This document shows positions 26,311 through 34,844 of a stretch of 64,000 nucleotides of DNA, in pieces; positions within the stretch are counted from its first letter, which is position 1; every line of letters starts with the position of its first letter. Source of the DNA: Bryobacteraceae bacterium (lineage in GTDB: Bacteria; Acidobacteriota; Terriglobia; Bryobacterales; Bryobacteraceae); the NCBI GenBank assembly GCA_019187195.1, contig JABAQT010000023.1:1-64000 (forward strand), written 5' to 3'. The notes under the pieces were generated by a model. That model was not told the origin of the DNA, searched no databases, and saw only the letters and a program-made list of their open reading frames with translations. A program made the translations under genes and the position numbers.

Positions 26311-26952
26311 CTATAACATATCCAACGCGCGCACCCATTCCTCGACGCGCGCGCGAACGGAAGATTTGACGTATGTTGCAGGGATCAACGCGCGGATGAC
26401 GGCGACCGAATCGACGCCCGCGCGGAGCAGCCGCGGCGCCGAATCGAGAGTGATCCCCCCGATGGCTACCAGCGGCTTCTCCGTCAGTTTTCGCAGTTCC
26501 GCGACGCGCTCCACCCCCAGGACAGGATCGGGGTTCTCCTTCGATTGCGTCGCAAAGACGGGGCCGATGGCGAGGTAATCGACGGGCTCCCGGCCGGCGG
26601 AGGCGAGTTGTTCCGCCGTGTGAGTGGAAAAGCCGATCATCGCCCGCGGTCCCAAAAGCCGGCGGGCATCGGCGGGCGGCAGGTCGTCCTGCCCGAGATG
26701 AACGCCGGCTCCAAGAAGAAGGGCGATATCGGCGCGGTCATTCACAATGAACCGCGCGCCGGCCTCGCGGCACAACTTCGCAAGATGTTGCGCCTCGGCG
26801 TACAGGGCCCGGGAATAGTGGCCTTTGTGGCGCAATTGAAGCAGCCGCGCGCCACCCTCGATCATTCCTTGAGCCACGTCCGGCAGGGCGGCGCCGCGGC
26901 GCGCGGCCGCATCCGAGTCGAGAATGGCATATAATTTCGGCAACACTTCCAT
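26311..26952 (-). CDS. thiE: thiamine phosphate synthase
   Basis: 213 aa from the ATG at 26952; the open frame to 26988 adds 12 doubtful residues. ThiE joins HMP-PP and the thiazole phosphate to make thiamine phosphate. Motifs: LYAILDSD, MIEGGARLLQLRHKG, FIVNDRADIALLLGAGVHLGQDDLPP, IGFSTHT and IGPVFATQSKENP, then VAIGGITL. No Shine-Dalgarno precedes the ATG; TATTAT on this strand ends 7 nt upstream, so a leaderless mRNA is plausible. It diverges from iolB with 21 nt between ATGs. Confidence 0.9.
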   Translation of the reverse strand: MEVLPKLYAILDSDAAARRGAALPDVAQGMIEGGARLLQLRHKGHYSRALYAEAQHLAKLCREAGARFIVNDRADIALLLGAGVHLGQDDLPPADARRLLGPRAMIGFSTHTAEQLASAGREPVDYLAIGPVFATQSKENPDPVLGVERVAELRKLTEKPLVAIGGITLDSAPRLLRAGVDSVAVIRALIPATYVKSSVRARVEEWVRALDML

Positions 26953-26958
26953 CGCGCC

Positions 26959-26965
26959 TATAATA
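26959..26965. promoter_or_regulatory. symmetric -10 element TATAATA shared by thiE and iolB
   Basis: Plus strand TATAAT (26959-26964) is 9 nt before the iolB ATG at 26974. Minus strand TATTAT (26965-26960) is 7 nt before the thiE ATG at 26952. Both lie in a 7-bp symmetric core flanked by C and G. Symmetric TATNATA -10 elements are known to drive divergent transcription in bacteria; both genes lack a Shine-Dalgarno. The iolB-side -35 is poor. Confidence 0.55.
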
Positions 26966-26973
26966 GCGTGAGT

Positions 26974-27792
26974 ATGCCGAACCTCCACATCAAATCGCCC
27001 GGTCTAGGCGCCGGCGTCTACCCCGTGGCTACGCGCGGCAAAGAGATGAAACACCTCTCTTTCACCATCGTCCAACTCGACGAGGGGCTAAACGAACATA
27101 GCTTCGCGACAGGCGAGGAAGAGGTGTCGCTCGATTTCTATTCGGGTCCCGTTCGCGTGGAAGTGGAGGCTTCCGGCGGCGGGTGGTCGGCGGATATCGC
27201 CGCCCGCGCTTCCATCCAGCACGCGCATCCGATGGTCTACATTCCGATGGATTCGCAGGTTCGCATCACCGCTCTCGATGGTCCGGCGAAGATCACGATT
27301 GGCGGCGCCCGCGGCGTCGAGGGGCCGGAGCCGGCTCTGATAGCCGGCGGCCAGATCGTCGAGCGTAAAGTGGGCAAGGACAGCTTCGCGCGCACGGTGT
27401 TTACGCATATCGCGGACAACGTTCCCGCCGCCCATCTGATCTGCGGAGAGACGTTGAACACGCCAGGCTGCTGGTCAAGCTGCCCGCCACACAAGCACGA
27501 CCGCTTTCACGAGCCGTTCGAAGTGCCGATGGAGGAGATCTACTACTTTCAGATCGAACCGTCCCAGGGCTTCGGGTTCATGCGTGTTTATACGAATCCG
27601 GACGATCCGGATCCGTTCGATGTGGCCTACCCCGTCGAGCATGGGGACACCGTTCTGATCCCGCGCGGCTATCACCCCGTGGTGGCCTGCCCCGGATATG
27701 CGCTGAACTACACGTGGATCCTCGCCGGAGAAGGCCGCCAGTATGGCGCCTGGGCCGAGGACCCGCGCCACTCCTGGATCAAAGGCGCCTGA
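26974..27792 (+). CDS. iolB: 5-deoxy-glucuronate isomerase family protein
   Basis: 272 aa from the ATG at 26974 (GTG at 26968 is the alternative). IolB isomerises 5-deoxy-D-glucuronate to 2-deoxy-5-keto-gluconate in myo-inositol catabolism. The KduI/IolB double cupin is recognisable: HLSFTIVQLDEGL, GETLNTPGCWSSCPPHKHDR, PMEEIYYFQIEP, GDTVLIPRGYHPVVACPGY. The metal ligands H-x-H, E and H are all present. Other iol genes are absent and the next gene begins 1 nt after its stop, so either inositol genes lie elsewhere or this is an orphan copy recruited to another pathway. Confidence 0.9.
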   Translation: MPNLHIKSPGLGAGVYPVATRGKEMKHLSFTIVQLDEGLNEHSFATGEEEVSLDFYSGPVRVEVEASGGGWSADIAARASIQHAHPMVYIPMDSQVRITALDGPAKITIGGARGVEGPEPALIAGGQIVERKVGKDSFARTVFTHIADNVPAAHLICGETLNTPGCWSSCPPHKHDRFHEPFEVPMEEIYYFQIEPSQGFGFMRVYTNPDDPDPFDVAYPVEHGDTVLIPRGYHPVVACPGYALNYTWILAGEGRQYGAWAEDPRHSWIKGA

Positions 27793-27793
27793 C

Positions 27794-30436
27794 ATGCGAC
27801 GATTTGCCTGCCTCTTGCTTTCCTTCGGCTGCTGCCTGACGGCGCGGGCGGATGATTTCTTCGAATCGAAGATCCGCCCGTTGCTCGCGGCAAACTGCTA
27901 TGCCTGCCACACGCAATCGCGGATGGGAGGGTTGCGTCTCGATTCAGGCGAGGCGGTGCTGAAAGGGGGAAAGTCCGGGCCGGCCGTGATGCCCGGCAAG
28001 CCCGATGAGAGCCTGCTCATTCAAGCCGTGCGGCGGACGCATTCGCGGCTCAAGATGCCTCCCACGGCTCCATTGAAGGCGGAAGAAGTGGCGCTGCTCG
28101 AGGCATGGGTCAAGGCGGGAGCGAAGTGGCCGGAAACGAAAGCGGCGGTCACGGCTCCGGGGATGAAAATCACCGCCGCCCAGCGCGCCTTCTGGAGCTT
28201 TCAACCGCTCCGCAATCCCGCCCCGCCGGCGGTGAAGAACGAGGCTTGGGTGAGAACCCCCGTGGATCGCTTCCTTCTCGCGCGGCTCGATGAGAAGGGC
28301 ATTACTCCCAACCGGCGGGCTCCGAAGACCACCCTTCTCCGCCGTGTAACGCTCGATCTCACGGGTCTTCCGCCGTCGCCCGGGGAGGTGGACGCTTTTC
28401 TTGCCGACCAATCGCCCCAGGCGTTCGCGCGGGTGGTCGATCGCCTGCTCGCCTCGCCCGCCTACGGCGAGCGGTGGGCCCGGCACTGGCTCGACCTTGC
28501 CCGGTACTCCGACGGATTGCTTGCCGCGGGCTTCGATACGCCTCTCCCCAACGCGTACCGCTACCGTGACTGGGTGGTGGACGCGTTCAATCATGACCTC
28601 CCCTACGATCAGTTCGTCAGGGCGCAGATCGCCGCGGACCAGTTACCTGAGAAGGATCGCGCGGCGCTGTTGCCCGGCCTTGGCTTTCAAGCCATCGCGG
28701 CCGGCGCCAACGACCAGGTGGATGTGACCACGAAGGCATTTCTCGGCCTTACCGTGGGCTGCGCGCAATGTCATGACCACAAGTACGACCCCATTCCAAC
28801 GCGCGATTACTATTCTCTGCTGAGCATCTTCAAAAGCAGCAAGGTCCACGAATCTCCGCTGGTCCCCGAGGCGCGCGTGAAGGCTTACAAGGACCAGAAG
28901 AAGAAAGTGGACGCCGCCAGGGAGTTGATCGATGAGTACATCCAGACGCAGCAGAAAATGCTGGTGGATGTGCTGGCTCGTCATACGGCGGCCTATATGG
29001 TGGCGGCGTGGAAACTCGATAGAGGAGAGGAACCAGACCGCGCCGGTCTCGACGAAGAGACCCTGCAACGCTGGGTGCGTTATCTGAAAACCCCGAAGGA
29101 GCATCCCTATCTCAACGACTGGTTCGCGCTGATGGCGAAAAATCCCACGGAAGCGCAGGTGCGGAAGGCGGCCGGCGATTACCAGAGGTTTGTCCTGAAC
29201 CTGCTTGATGAAGCCAAGGAGATCGACGATAAGAACTACGTCGCCTTTGGCGGCAAGAAGGGCATGAAGGATGAGCGGACGCGGCAGTACACAAACATCG
29301 TCTCGCTTTCCACGCTCAAGTTCTACCAGTGGCGCGAACTCGCGAGCGGCCCCTACAGGGTGGACGGCTACAGCGCGCCGCCGGGCGTCTACTATTACGA
29401 CCCGCAATGCATCCGGCGGTTTCTCACCGGCGTCTGGGGCGAGCACCTCGACACCCTGCGCGCGGAATATGAGGCGCTCGAGCGGGATCTTCCGCCCATC
29501 TATCCGTTCCTGCACACGATCGAGGACGGCCCCAAGCCGGCGGACGGCAAAGTCGCCATTCGCGGCGATGAACATAACGAGGGGGAAGTCGCGCCGCGGC
29601 AGTTTCTCACGGTGCTTTGCAAGGGTGAACCCGAACACTACACCAGGGGCAGCGGGCGTCTGGAACTTGCCAACGCCATTGCCTCCCATCCGCTCACCGC
29701 GCGCGTCATCGTGAACCGTATCTGGCAGCACCACTTCGGGCACGGCATCGTGCGCTCGGCATCGAACTTCGGACAGATGGGCGACCGCCCGACGCATCCC
29801 GATCTGCTCGAGTACCTCGCCTCACGTCTGGTCGAATCCGGGTATTCGTTGAAAGCGATCCATCGCGAGATCCTGCTTTCAAACGCCTATGCGCTCTCCA
29901 CGGAGCCGAACCATGAAGCGCTCGAGGCCGACCCCGACAACAAGCTGCTGTGGCGCGCCAATTTGCGGCCGCGGCTCGATATGGAGTCGCTGCGCGATTC
30001 CGTGCTCGCCGTCAGCGGCACGCTGGACCGCGCCGTGGGCGGGCCTTCGAGCCCGCTGGAGAACCTCAACCATCGCCGCTCGCTGTATCTGACGGTGAGC
30101 CGCACGCGGCTCGATCCCACGATGTCGCTCTTCGATTTTCCCGATCCCAACGGCACGATCGAGGAACGGCCGGTCACCATCGGACCGCTCCAGGGGCTCT
30201 TCTTCCTCAACAGCGAATTCATCGTCGGGCAGTCGAAAGCGCTCGCGGCGGAGCTTGCGCGATCCTGCAAGGATGATAGAGAAAGAGTGACGCGGGCGTA
30301 CAAGTTACTCTACGGCCGCGAGCCGGACGCCGATGAACTGCGGCTTGGATTAGAATATGTGTCATCCGGCGGGAATAGCTGGCGCGAGTATCTGCAGGTA
30401 TTGCTCGGGTCCGGCGAATTTACCGGAATGCCTTGA
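27794..30436 (+). CDS. exported planctomycete-type cytochrome c/DUF1549/DUF1553 protein
   Basis: 880 aa from the ATG at 27794. After a signal peptide ([19 protein letters not shown]), a PSCyt1-type haem c motif CYACH sits at about residues 37-41. The DUF1549 (PSCyt2) part includes [31 protein letters not shown] and the haem-like [12 protein letters not shown]. The DUF1553 (PSD1) part includes [18 protein letters not shown] and [16 protein letters not shown]. Such proteins occur in Planctomycetes and Acidobacteria beside DUF1501 genes, probably in polysaccharide or sulfated-glycan use, but no reaction is established. A DUF1501 gene follows 1 nt after the stop. Confidence 0.9.
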   Translation: MRRFACLLLSFGCCLTARADDFFESKIRPLLAANCYACHTQSRMGGLRLDSGEAVLKGGKSGPAVMPGKPDESLLIQAVRRTHSRLKMPPTAPLKAEEVALLEAWVKAGAKWPETKAAVTAPGMKITAAQRAFWSFQPLRNPAPPAVKNEAWVRTPVDRFLLARLDEKGITPNRRAPKTTLLRRVTLDLTGLPPSPGEVDAFLADQSPQAFARVVDRLLASPAYGERWARHWLDLARYSDGLLAAGFDTPLPNAYRYRDWVVDAFNHDLPYDQFVRAQIAADQLPEKDRAALLPGLGFQAIAAGANDQVDVTTKAFLGLTVGCAQCHDHKYDPIPTRDYYSLLSIFKSSKVHESPLVPEARVKAYKDQKKKVDAARELIDEYIQTQQKMLVDVLARHTAAYMVAAWKLDRGEEPDRAGLDEETLQRWVRYLKTPKEHPYLNDWFALMAKNPTEAQVRKAAGDYQRFVLNLLDEAKEIDDKNYVAFGGKKGMKDERTRQYTNIVSLSTLKFYQWRELASGPYRVDGYSAPPGVYYYDPQCIRRFLTGVWGEHLDTLRAEYEALERDLPPIYPFLHTIEDGPKPADGKVAIRGDEHNEGEVAPRQFLTVLCKGEPEHYTRGSGRLELANAIASHPLTARVIVNRIWQHHFGHGIVRSASNFGQMGDRPTHPDLLEYLASRLVESGYSLKAIHREILLSNAYALSTEPNHEALEADPDNKLLWRANLRPRLDMESLRDSVLAVSGTLDRAVGGPSSPLENLNHRRSLYLTVSRTRLDPTMSLFDFPDPNGTIEERPVTIGPLQGLFFLNSEFIVGQSKALAAELARSCKDDRERVTRAYKLLYGREPDADELRLGLEYVSSGGNSWREYLQVLLGSGEFTGMP

Positions 30437-30437
30437 C

Positions 30438-31829
30438 ATGCCACCGAGGAGATACTGGATGAACCGGCGCAGAATGCTCGAGACTTTAGGCGGAGGCTTC
30501 GGCATGGCCGCCTTGCGCGGCGTGCTGCAAGGCTCGGCGGCGGATCCGCTCGCCCCGCGCGCGCCTCACTTCCCGGCGAAGGCGAAGCACGTCATCTTCC
30601 TCTTCCTCAATGGCGGCATGTCGCAGGTGGATACCTTCGACCCCAAACCGGCGCTGATCAAGTACGACGGCACGCCAATGCCCGGTCCGAAGATCAAGAC
30701 GGACCGCGCTTCCGGCAGTTTGATGCGCTCCCCGTGGGAGTTCCGTCCGCAAGGCAAGAGCGGCATTGAAGTGACTGAGATCTTCCCCGAGGTCGGCAAG
30801 CGCATCGACGATTTCTGCGTGATCCGGTCGATGTACACCGATATCGGCAACCACGGGCCGTCGCTGCAGATAATGAACTGCGGCCACCAACTCCCCGGCC
30901 GCCCCTCGATGGGCGCCTGGGTCACGTATGGCCTCGGCACGGAGAACCGCAACCTTCCCGGCTTCATCGTCCTCTGTCCCGGGTTCCCCGTACTCGGCTC
31001 CTCGCTTTGGAGCGCGGGCTACATGCCCTCCATCTACCAGGGAGTGCATATCTTGAACGAGGCGGTCGAGCCGGAAAAACTCATCCAGCATCTGCGCAAC
31101 GCGGAATGCGCGCCGGAGGAGCAGAAACGGCAGCTCGCGCTGCTCGAAAAGCTGAACCACAAGTACATGGCGCGCGCGGGCGCTGATGTGCAACTGGAAT
31201 CCGCCGTGCGCTCGATGGAATCCGCTTTCCGTCTGCAATCGGAAGCCATGGACGTGTTCGATATCCGCAAGGAACCTGAAAAAATCCGCGCGCGCTACGA
31301 TATCTCCGATTTCGGACGTGGATGTCTCTTGGCCCGCCGCCTGGTGGAACGCGGCGTGCGCATGGTCCAGATCTTCTACGGCAACTTTCAGCCCTGGGAC
31401 AACCACGACGACATCCGCGTCCACGCCAAACTCGCCGCCAAGACGGACGGACCCATCGCCGCGCTCATCGACGATCTCAAGCAGCGCGGCCTGTTCGAGG
31501 AAACGCTCGTCATCATCGGTTCCGAATTCGGCCGGACGCCGATGATCCAGAACTCCGGACTCGAGAAACTGGGGCGCGGCCGGGACCACAACGTTCCCGG
31601 CTTTACGGTCCTGATGGCCGGGGGCGGCGTCAAGGGCGGCTGCACCTATGGCGCGACCGACGATTTCGGCTTCAAAGCGGTGGATAAGCCGGTACACGTG
31701 CATGACCTGCACGCCACCGCTCTCCATCTGCTCGGCTTCGATCATACGCGGCTCACCTACCGTCACGCGGGCCGCGATTTCCGCCTGACCGATGTCCACG
31801 GCAACGTGGTGCGCGACATCCTCGCATAG
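30438..31829 (+). CDS. DUF1501 family protein with Tat-like signal
   Basis: 463 aa from ATG 30438; ATG 30459 is possible. The N-terminus has twin-arginine features (NRRRMLETLGGGFGMAAL). The DUF1501 domain shows FLFLNGGMSQVDTFDPKP, SIYTD-like IRSMYTDIGNHGPS, and at the end VIIGSEFGRTPMIQ and GRDHNVPGFTVLMAGGGVKGG. These resemble alkaline phosphatase/sulfatase-superfamily metal sites, which fits an extracytoplasmic hydrolase, but activity is unproven. Pairing with the upstream PSCyt/DUF1553 gene is typical of the family. Confidence 0.9.
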   Translation: MPPRRYWMNRRRMLETLGGGFGMAALRGVLQGSAADPLAPRAPHFPAKAKHVIFLFLNGGMSQVDTFDPKPALIKYDGTPMPGPKIKTDRASGSLMRSPWEFRPQGKSGIEVTEIFPEVGKRIDDFCVIRSMYTDIGNHGPSLQIMNCGHQLPGRPSMGAWVTYGLGTENRNLPGFIVLCPGFPVLGSSLWSAGYMPSIYQGVHILNEAVEPEKLIQHLRNAECAPEEQKRQLALLEKLNHKYMARAGADVQLESAVRSMESAFRLQSEAMDVFDIRKEPEKIRARYDISDFGRGCLLARRLVERGVRMVQIFYGNFQPWDNHDDIRVHAKLAAKTDGPIAALIDDLKQRGLFEETLVIIGSEFGRTPMIQNSGLEKLGRGRDHNVPGFTVLMAGGGVKGGCTYGATDDFGFKAVDKPVHVHDLHATALHLLGFDHTRLTYRHAGRDFRLTDVHGNVVRDILA

Positions 31830-31831
31830 TA

Positions 31832-32992
31832 ATGGCGCCGCGGCAGCCAACCATGATCCTGGCGGCGGCGTGTTTCGCCGTTCTGTGCATCACTCTTTCG
31901 CTTGGCTTTTGGCCGTTCCACACACCCAGCAACCAGGTCACCTGGCTTGGGAAGAGCAATGGAATCGAGTTCGGGCAGTATGGAACGGTGTGGAGCGAGG
32001 GTCCGCTGAACCTGCCCGCTTCGCCCGGATCGAGCGGACGCAGCATCGAGATTCTGCTACGGCCAGCGCGATGGGCCACCTCCGCGACGTTCCTTTCGTT
32101 TTATGCGCCCGGCCGGCGCATCCCGCTGGCGCTTAGCCAGTCGCTGACCGCGTTGCGGCTGGACGCGAATCTTCACGGTTCGATCGACGCCGTAATGGAG
32201 CACACGGTCGTGGAAGGAGTGTTGGGCGAGGCGCTGCGGCGCAAGAGGATCGTCCTGCTTACGGTGACGTCGGGAAGCAATGGGACTACTGTCTATGTGG
32301 ACGGCGCGATAGCCGGGCGGGCCCCGCGTTTTCATATTCCGGCGGACTCCTTCACGGGGCGCATGGTGGTGGGTGACATCCCGCGCCAGCCCAATAGCTT
32401 CAGCGGAGAGATTCGGGGCCTGGCCTTGTTCGGCACGGAGTTGTCCGCGTCGGAAGTGGCGAAGGACGCCGTCTCATGGACCAGGGAGGGCCGGCCCGAA
32501 AGCGAATCGCGGCCCGCGGCGCTGTATCTTTTCGCGGAACGGTCCGGCAACCGGATCCGCAACCAGGTGTCCCCGGGAGCGGATCTGTACATTCCGCCGA
32601 AGTACGCGGTGCTCGATAAGATCGTCCTCGAGCCGTTCTGGGAGGAGTTCAACTTCACCCGCTCCTATTGGTCCAGCGGCGGCAAGAATATCATCGGCTT
32701 CATGCCGTTCGGCTTCGTTTTCTACGCCCTGCTCTCGCGGATGTTCACCGCGCGCAAGGCAATGGCAGTGACGGCGTTTCTCGGCGCCATGACCAGCCTG
32801 ACCATTGAAGTGGGGCAGGTGTTTCTGCCGATGCGCGATTCCGGCACGACGGATCTGTTCACGAATACTTTTGGAACGTATCTGGGTGCGCTCTGCTTCC
32901 GCCGCCTCTACCCGTTGGCGGAGCGGCAACTGCCGTGGCTCGGCCATTTCTTCGGTAACGCGGCTTCCAGGGAGGGGGCGGCGGCCCGTTGA
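31832..32992 (+). CDS. membrane protein with LamG-like and VanZ-like domains
   Basis: 386 aa. One N-terminal membrane helix (ILAAACFAVLCITLSLGFW) is followed by a beta-rich LamG/concanavalin-like domain (about 45-230: FEILLRPARW-type IEILLRPARW, TTVYVDGAIAGRAP, FSGEIRGLALFGTELS). The C-terminus is VanZ-like: four helices with KNIIGFMPFGFVFYALL, SLTIEVGQVFLPMRDSGTTDLFTNTFGTYLGAL. VanZ domains are membrane proteins of unknown mechanism, one linked to glycopeptide resistance. The LamG-VanZ combination suggests an envelope glycan-sensing or -anchoring role. It begins 2 nt after the DUF1501 stop. Confidence 0.82.
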   Translation: MAPRQPTMILAAACFAVLCITLSLGFWPFHTPSNQVTWLGKSNGIEFGQYGTVWSEGPLNLPASPGSSGRSIEILLRPARWATSATFLSFYAPGRRIPLALSQSLTALRLDANLHGSIDAVMEHTVVEGVLGEALRRKRIVLLTVTSGSNGTTVYVDGAIAGRAPRFHIPADSFTGRMVVGDIPRQPNSFSGEIRGLALFGTELSASEVAKDAVSWTREGRPESESRPAALYLFAERSGNRIRNQVSPGADLYIPPKYAVLDKIVLEPFWEEFNFTRSYWSSGGKNIIGFMPFGFVFYALLSRMFTARKAMAVTAFLGAMTSLTIEVGQVFLPMRDSGTTDLFTNTFGTYLGALCFRRLYPLAERQLPWLGHFFGNAASREGAAAR

Positions 32993-33022
32993 AGCCAACC
33001 GGTGTGGCATGCTGGAGACGCT

Positions 33023-33178
33023 ATGCGAGACTCGGAGATCATCGAAGCGGAAATAATGGAAATCAGCGCCATCGCCGACGATACGATCAAGTTCGAACGT
33101 ATCGTTTCCTGGTGCGCGGCGCATCCCGACGAGGTTGCTTACGCGCTGCACATGCTCCTGGGCAGGCACGAGAAGTAG
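33023..33178 (+). CDS. small acidic protein of unknown function
   Basis: 51 aa with GGAG at 33014-33017, 5 nt before the ATG. The product is acidic, with the pattern RDSEIIEAEIMEISAIADDT then WCAAHPDEVAYALHMLLGRHEK. No known domain is recognised. The Shine-Dalgarno and protein-like composition support it, but it is short and could be a chance ORF. It lies 30 nt after the VanZ-like gene. Confidence 0.45.
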   Translation: MRDSEIIEAEIMEISAIADDTIKFERIVSWCAAHPDEVAYALHMLLGRHEK

Positions 33179-33208
33179 CCGCGCGCTTCCCGTCCTGAGA
33201 AACCGCCC

Positions 33209-34630
33209 CTACCCCAGTTCGCCGACGCGGTGAATCTTCAACATGTTCGTGGCTCCCTTGCGGCCGATCGGCTGGCCCGCGGTGAACACCACCGTGTCCT
33301 TCGGCTTCAGGCTGCGCCGCTCGCAGAGCATCTTGTCCACCTGCGCCAGCATTTCATCGGTGCTCTCGAGTTGCGGAGCGACGACGGGGCGAATGCCGTA
33401 GTTGACGGTGAGTTGGCGGGCGACTTCGTGGCAGCGTGTGAAGACGTAGACGGGGACCGGCGGACGGTAACTCGAGACGAGACGGCCGCTGGAGCCGCTG
33501 ACGCTGAAGACGACGATGGCGGCTGCGTTGACGAGTTGAGCGGCCTCGATGGCGACGTGGGCGATGATCCGCGGATCGCTCATATCGGCCGCCGGGTGGA
33601 GCGGGGGAAAGCCTTTGCGCCGCACTGAGATTTCCGTCTCGTTCGCGATCCGCGCCATCATGCCGACCGCTTCGACCGGATACTGTCCAATGGAAGTTTC
33701 CGCCGAGAGCATGACGGCGTCGGTGCCGTCGTAGATCGCGTTGGCGACGTCGCTCACTTCGGCGCGCGTGGGGAAGGGGCTGCGGATCATGGATTCGAGC
33801 ATCTGCGTGGCGGTGATGACAAACTTCGCCTTGCGGCGCGCTTCGCGGATGATCTCTTTCTGGATGGCGGGCACCTTCTCAACGGCCATCTCGACGCCGA
33901 GATCGCCGCGAGCCACCATCACCCCGTCGGATTCGCCGAGGATGGAATCAAGGTTCTCCCACCCTTCGGGCTTCTCGATCTTGGACACGATGGGGATGGA
34001 CGCTTCGTTCTCGTCGAGAAAATGGCGCAGGCGCAGCACATCCTCGCGCGAGCGGACGAACGAGAGAGCCACAAAATCAATGCCGGCCTCGAGTCCTTCG
34101 CGCAGGTCCGCCATATCTTTCCTGGTCAGAGATGGAGTGCTGATCCTGACGCCGGGGAGGTTGATGCCCTTGTAATCGCCGATAGGCCCGCCGGTCACCA
34201 CCTGGCAGGCAACCTGGACGCCGTCGCTTGAAAGGGCGCGTAATTCCACGCTGCCGTCGGCGAGCAGGATGCGATCCCCTTCCGTCACGTCCCTGGCGAA
34301 CTCCTTGTATGTCGTCGAGGCGCGCCGGCAGGTGCCGGTAACCGGTTCGGTGGTGAGGATAAACCCGGCGCCTTCCTCGAGGACGCATTGTCCGTTTTCG
34401 AAGGTTTCAAGGCGTATCTTCGGGCCCTGAAGATCGAGGAGAATGCTGGTGTTGGTTCCGAGTTCTCCGGCTGTCTCTCGCACCGCGCGGATCAGGCCGG
34501 AGATCTCGCCCTTCCTGGCGTGCGAGGCGTTAATGCGGAAGACGTTCACTCCGGCGGTGATCAGGTCATGAATCGCCTGCCCGGAACGGGAGGAAGGACC
34601 CAGGGTGGCTACGATTTTCGTCGTGGGCAT
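33209..34630 (-). CDS. pyk: pyruvate kinase
   Basis: 473 aa from the ATG at 34630, which starts MPTTKIVATLGPSS as other pyruvate kinases do; an open extension to 34876 runs into the ftsK promoter region. It transfers phosphate from phosphoenolpyruvate to ADP in glycolysis. Motifs: RINASHA, IPIVSKIEKPEGWEN and GVMVARGDLGVEMA, AIYDGTDAVMLSAETSIGQYP. The C-terminal regulatory domain (AQLVNAAAIVVFSVSGSSGR) is complete. The upstream sequence has no strong Shine-Dalgarno. Confidence 0.95.
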   Translation of the reverse strand: MPTTKIVATLGPSSRSGQAIHDLITAGVNVFRINASHARKGEISGLIRAVRETAGELGTNTSILLDLQGPKIRLETFENGQCVLEEGAGFILTTEPVTGTCRRASTTYKEFARDVTEGDRILLADGSVELRALSSDGVQVACQVVTGGPIGDYKGINLPGVRISTPSLTRKDMADLREGLEAGIDFVALSFVRSREDVLRLRHFLDENEASIPIVSKIEKPEGWENLDSILGESDGVMVARGDLGVEMAVEKVPAIQKEIIREARRKAKFVITATQMLESMIRSPFPTRAEVSDVANAIYDGTDAVMLSAETSIGQYPVEAVGMMARIANETEISVRRKGFPPLHPAADMSDPRIIAHVAIEAAQLVNAAAIVVFSVSGSSGRLVSSYRPPVPVYVFTRCHEVARQLTVNYGIRPVVAPQLESTDEMLAQVDKMLCERRSLKPKDTVVFTAGQPIGRKGATNMLKIHRVGELG

Positions 34631-34844
34631 CTGCGGGCCGCCCGCATGGCCAGGAGAATAGCCTGCGCGGACGTGACTCTCATTTTGGCACGTTGCCGCC
34701 GGATTGTGCTTCTGTTGCCGGGTGCGCGGCCGCGGTCGCGGCCTGACCTGCCCCGCTTGCTCACGCGGAGCCGCGAAGTTCGAATTTCTGCCATAATGGA
34801 GAGCGCTCTGGCTATCATCCGGCGCCCTGATCCACAGGACAAGG

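Noticed and set aside
30486..31850. 454-codon minus-strand frame and similar antisense frames across the window
   Set aside because: It overlaps a well-supported DUF1501 gene and has no recognisable protein features.
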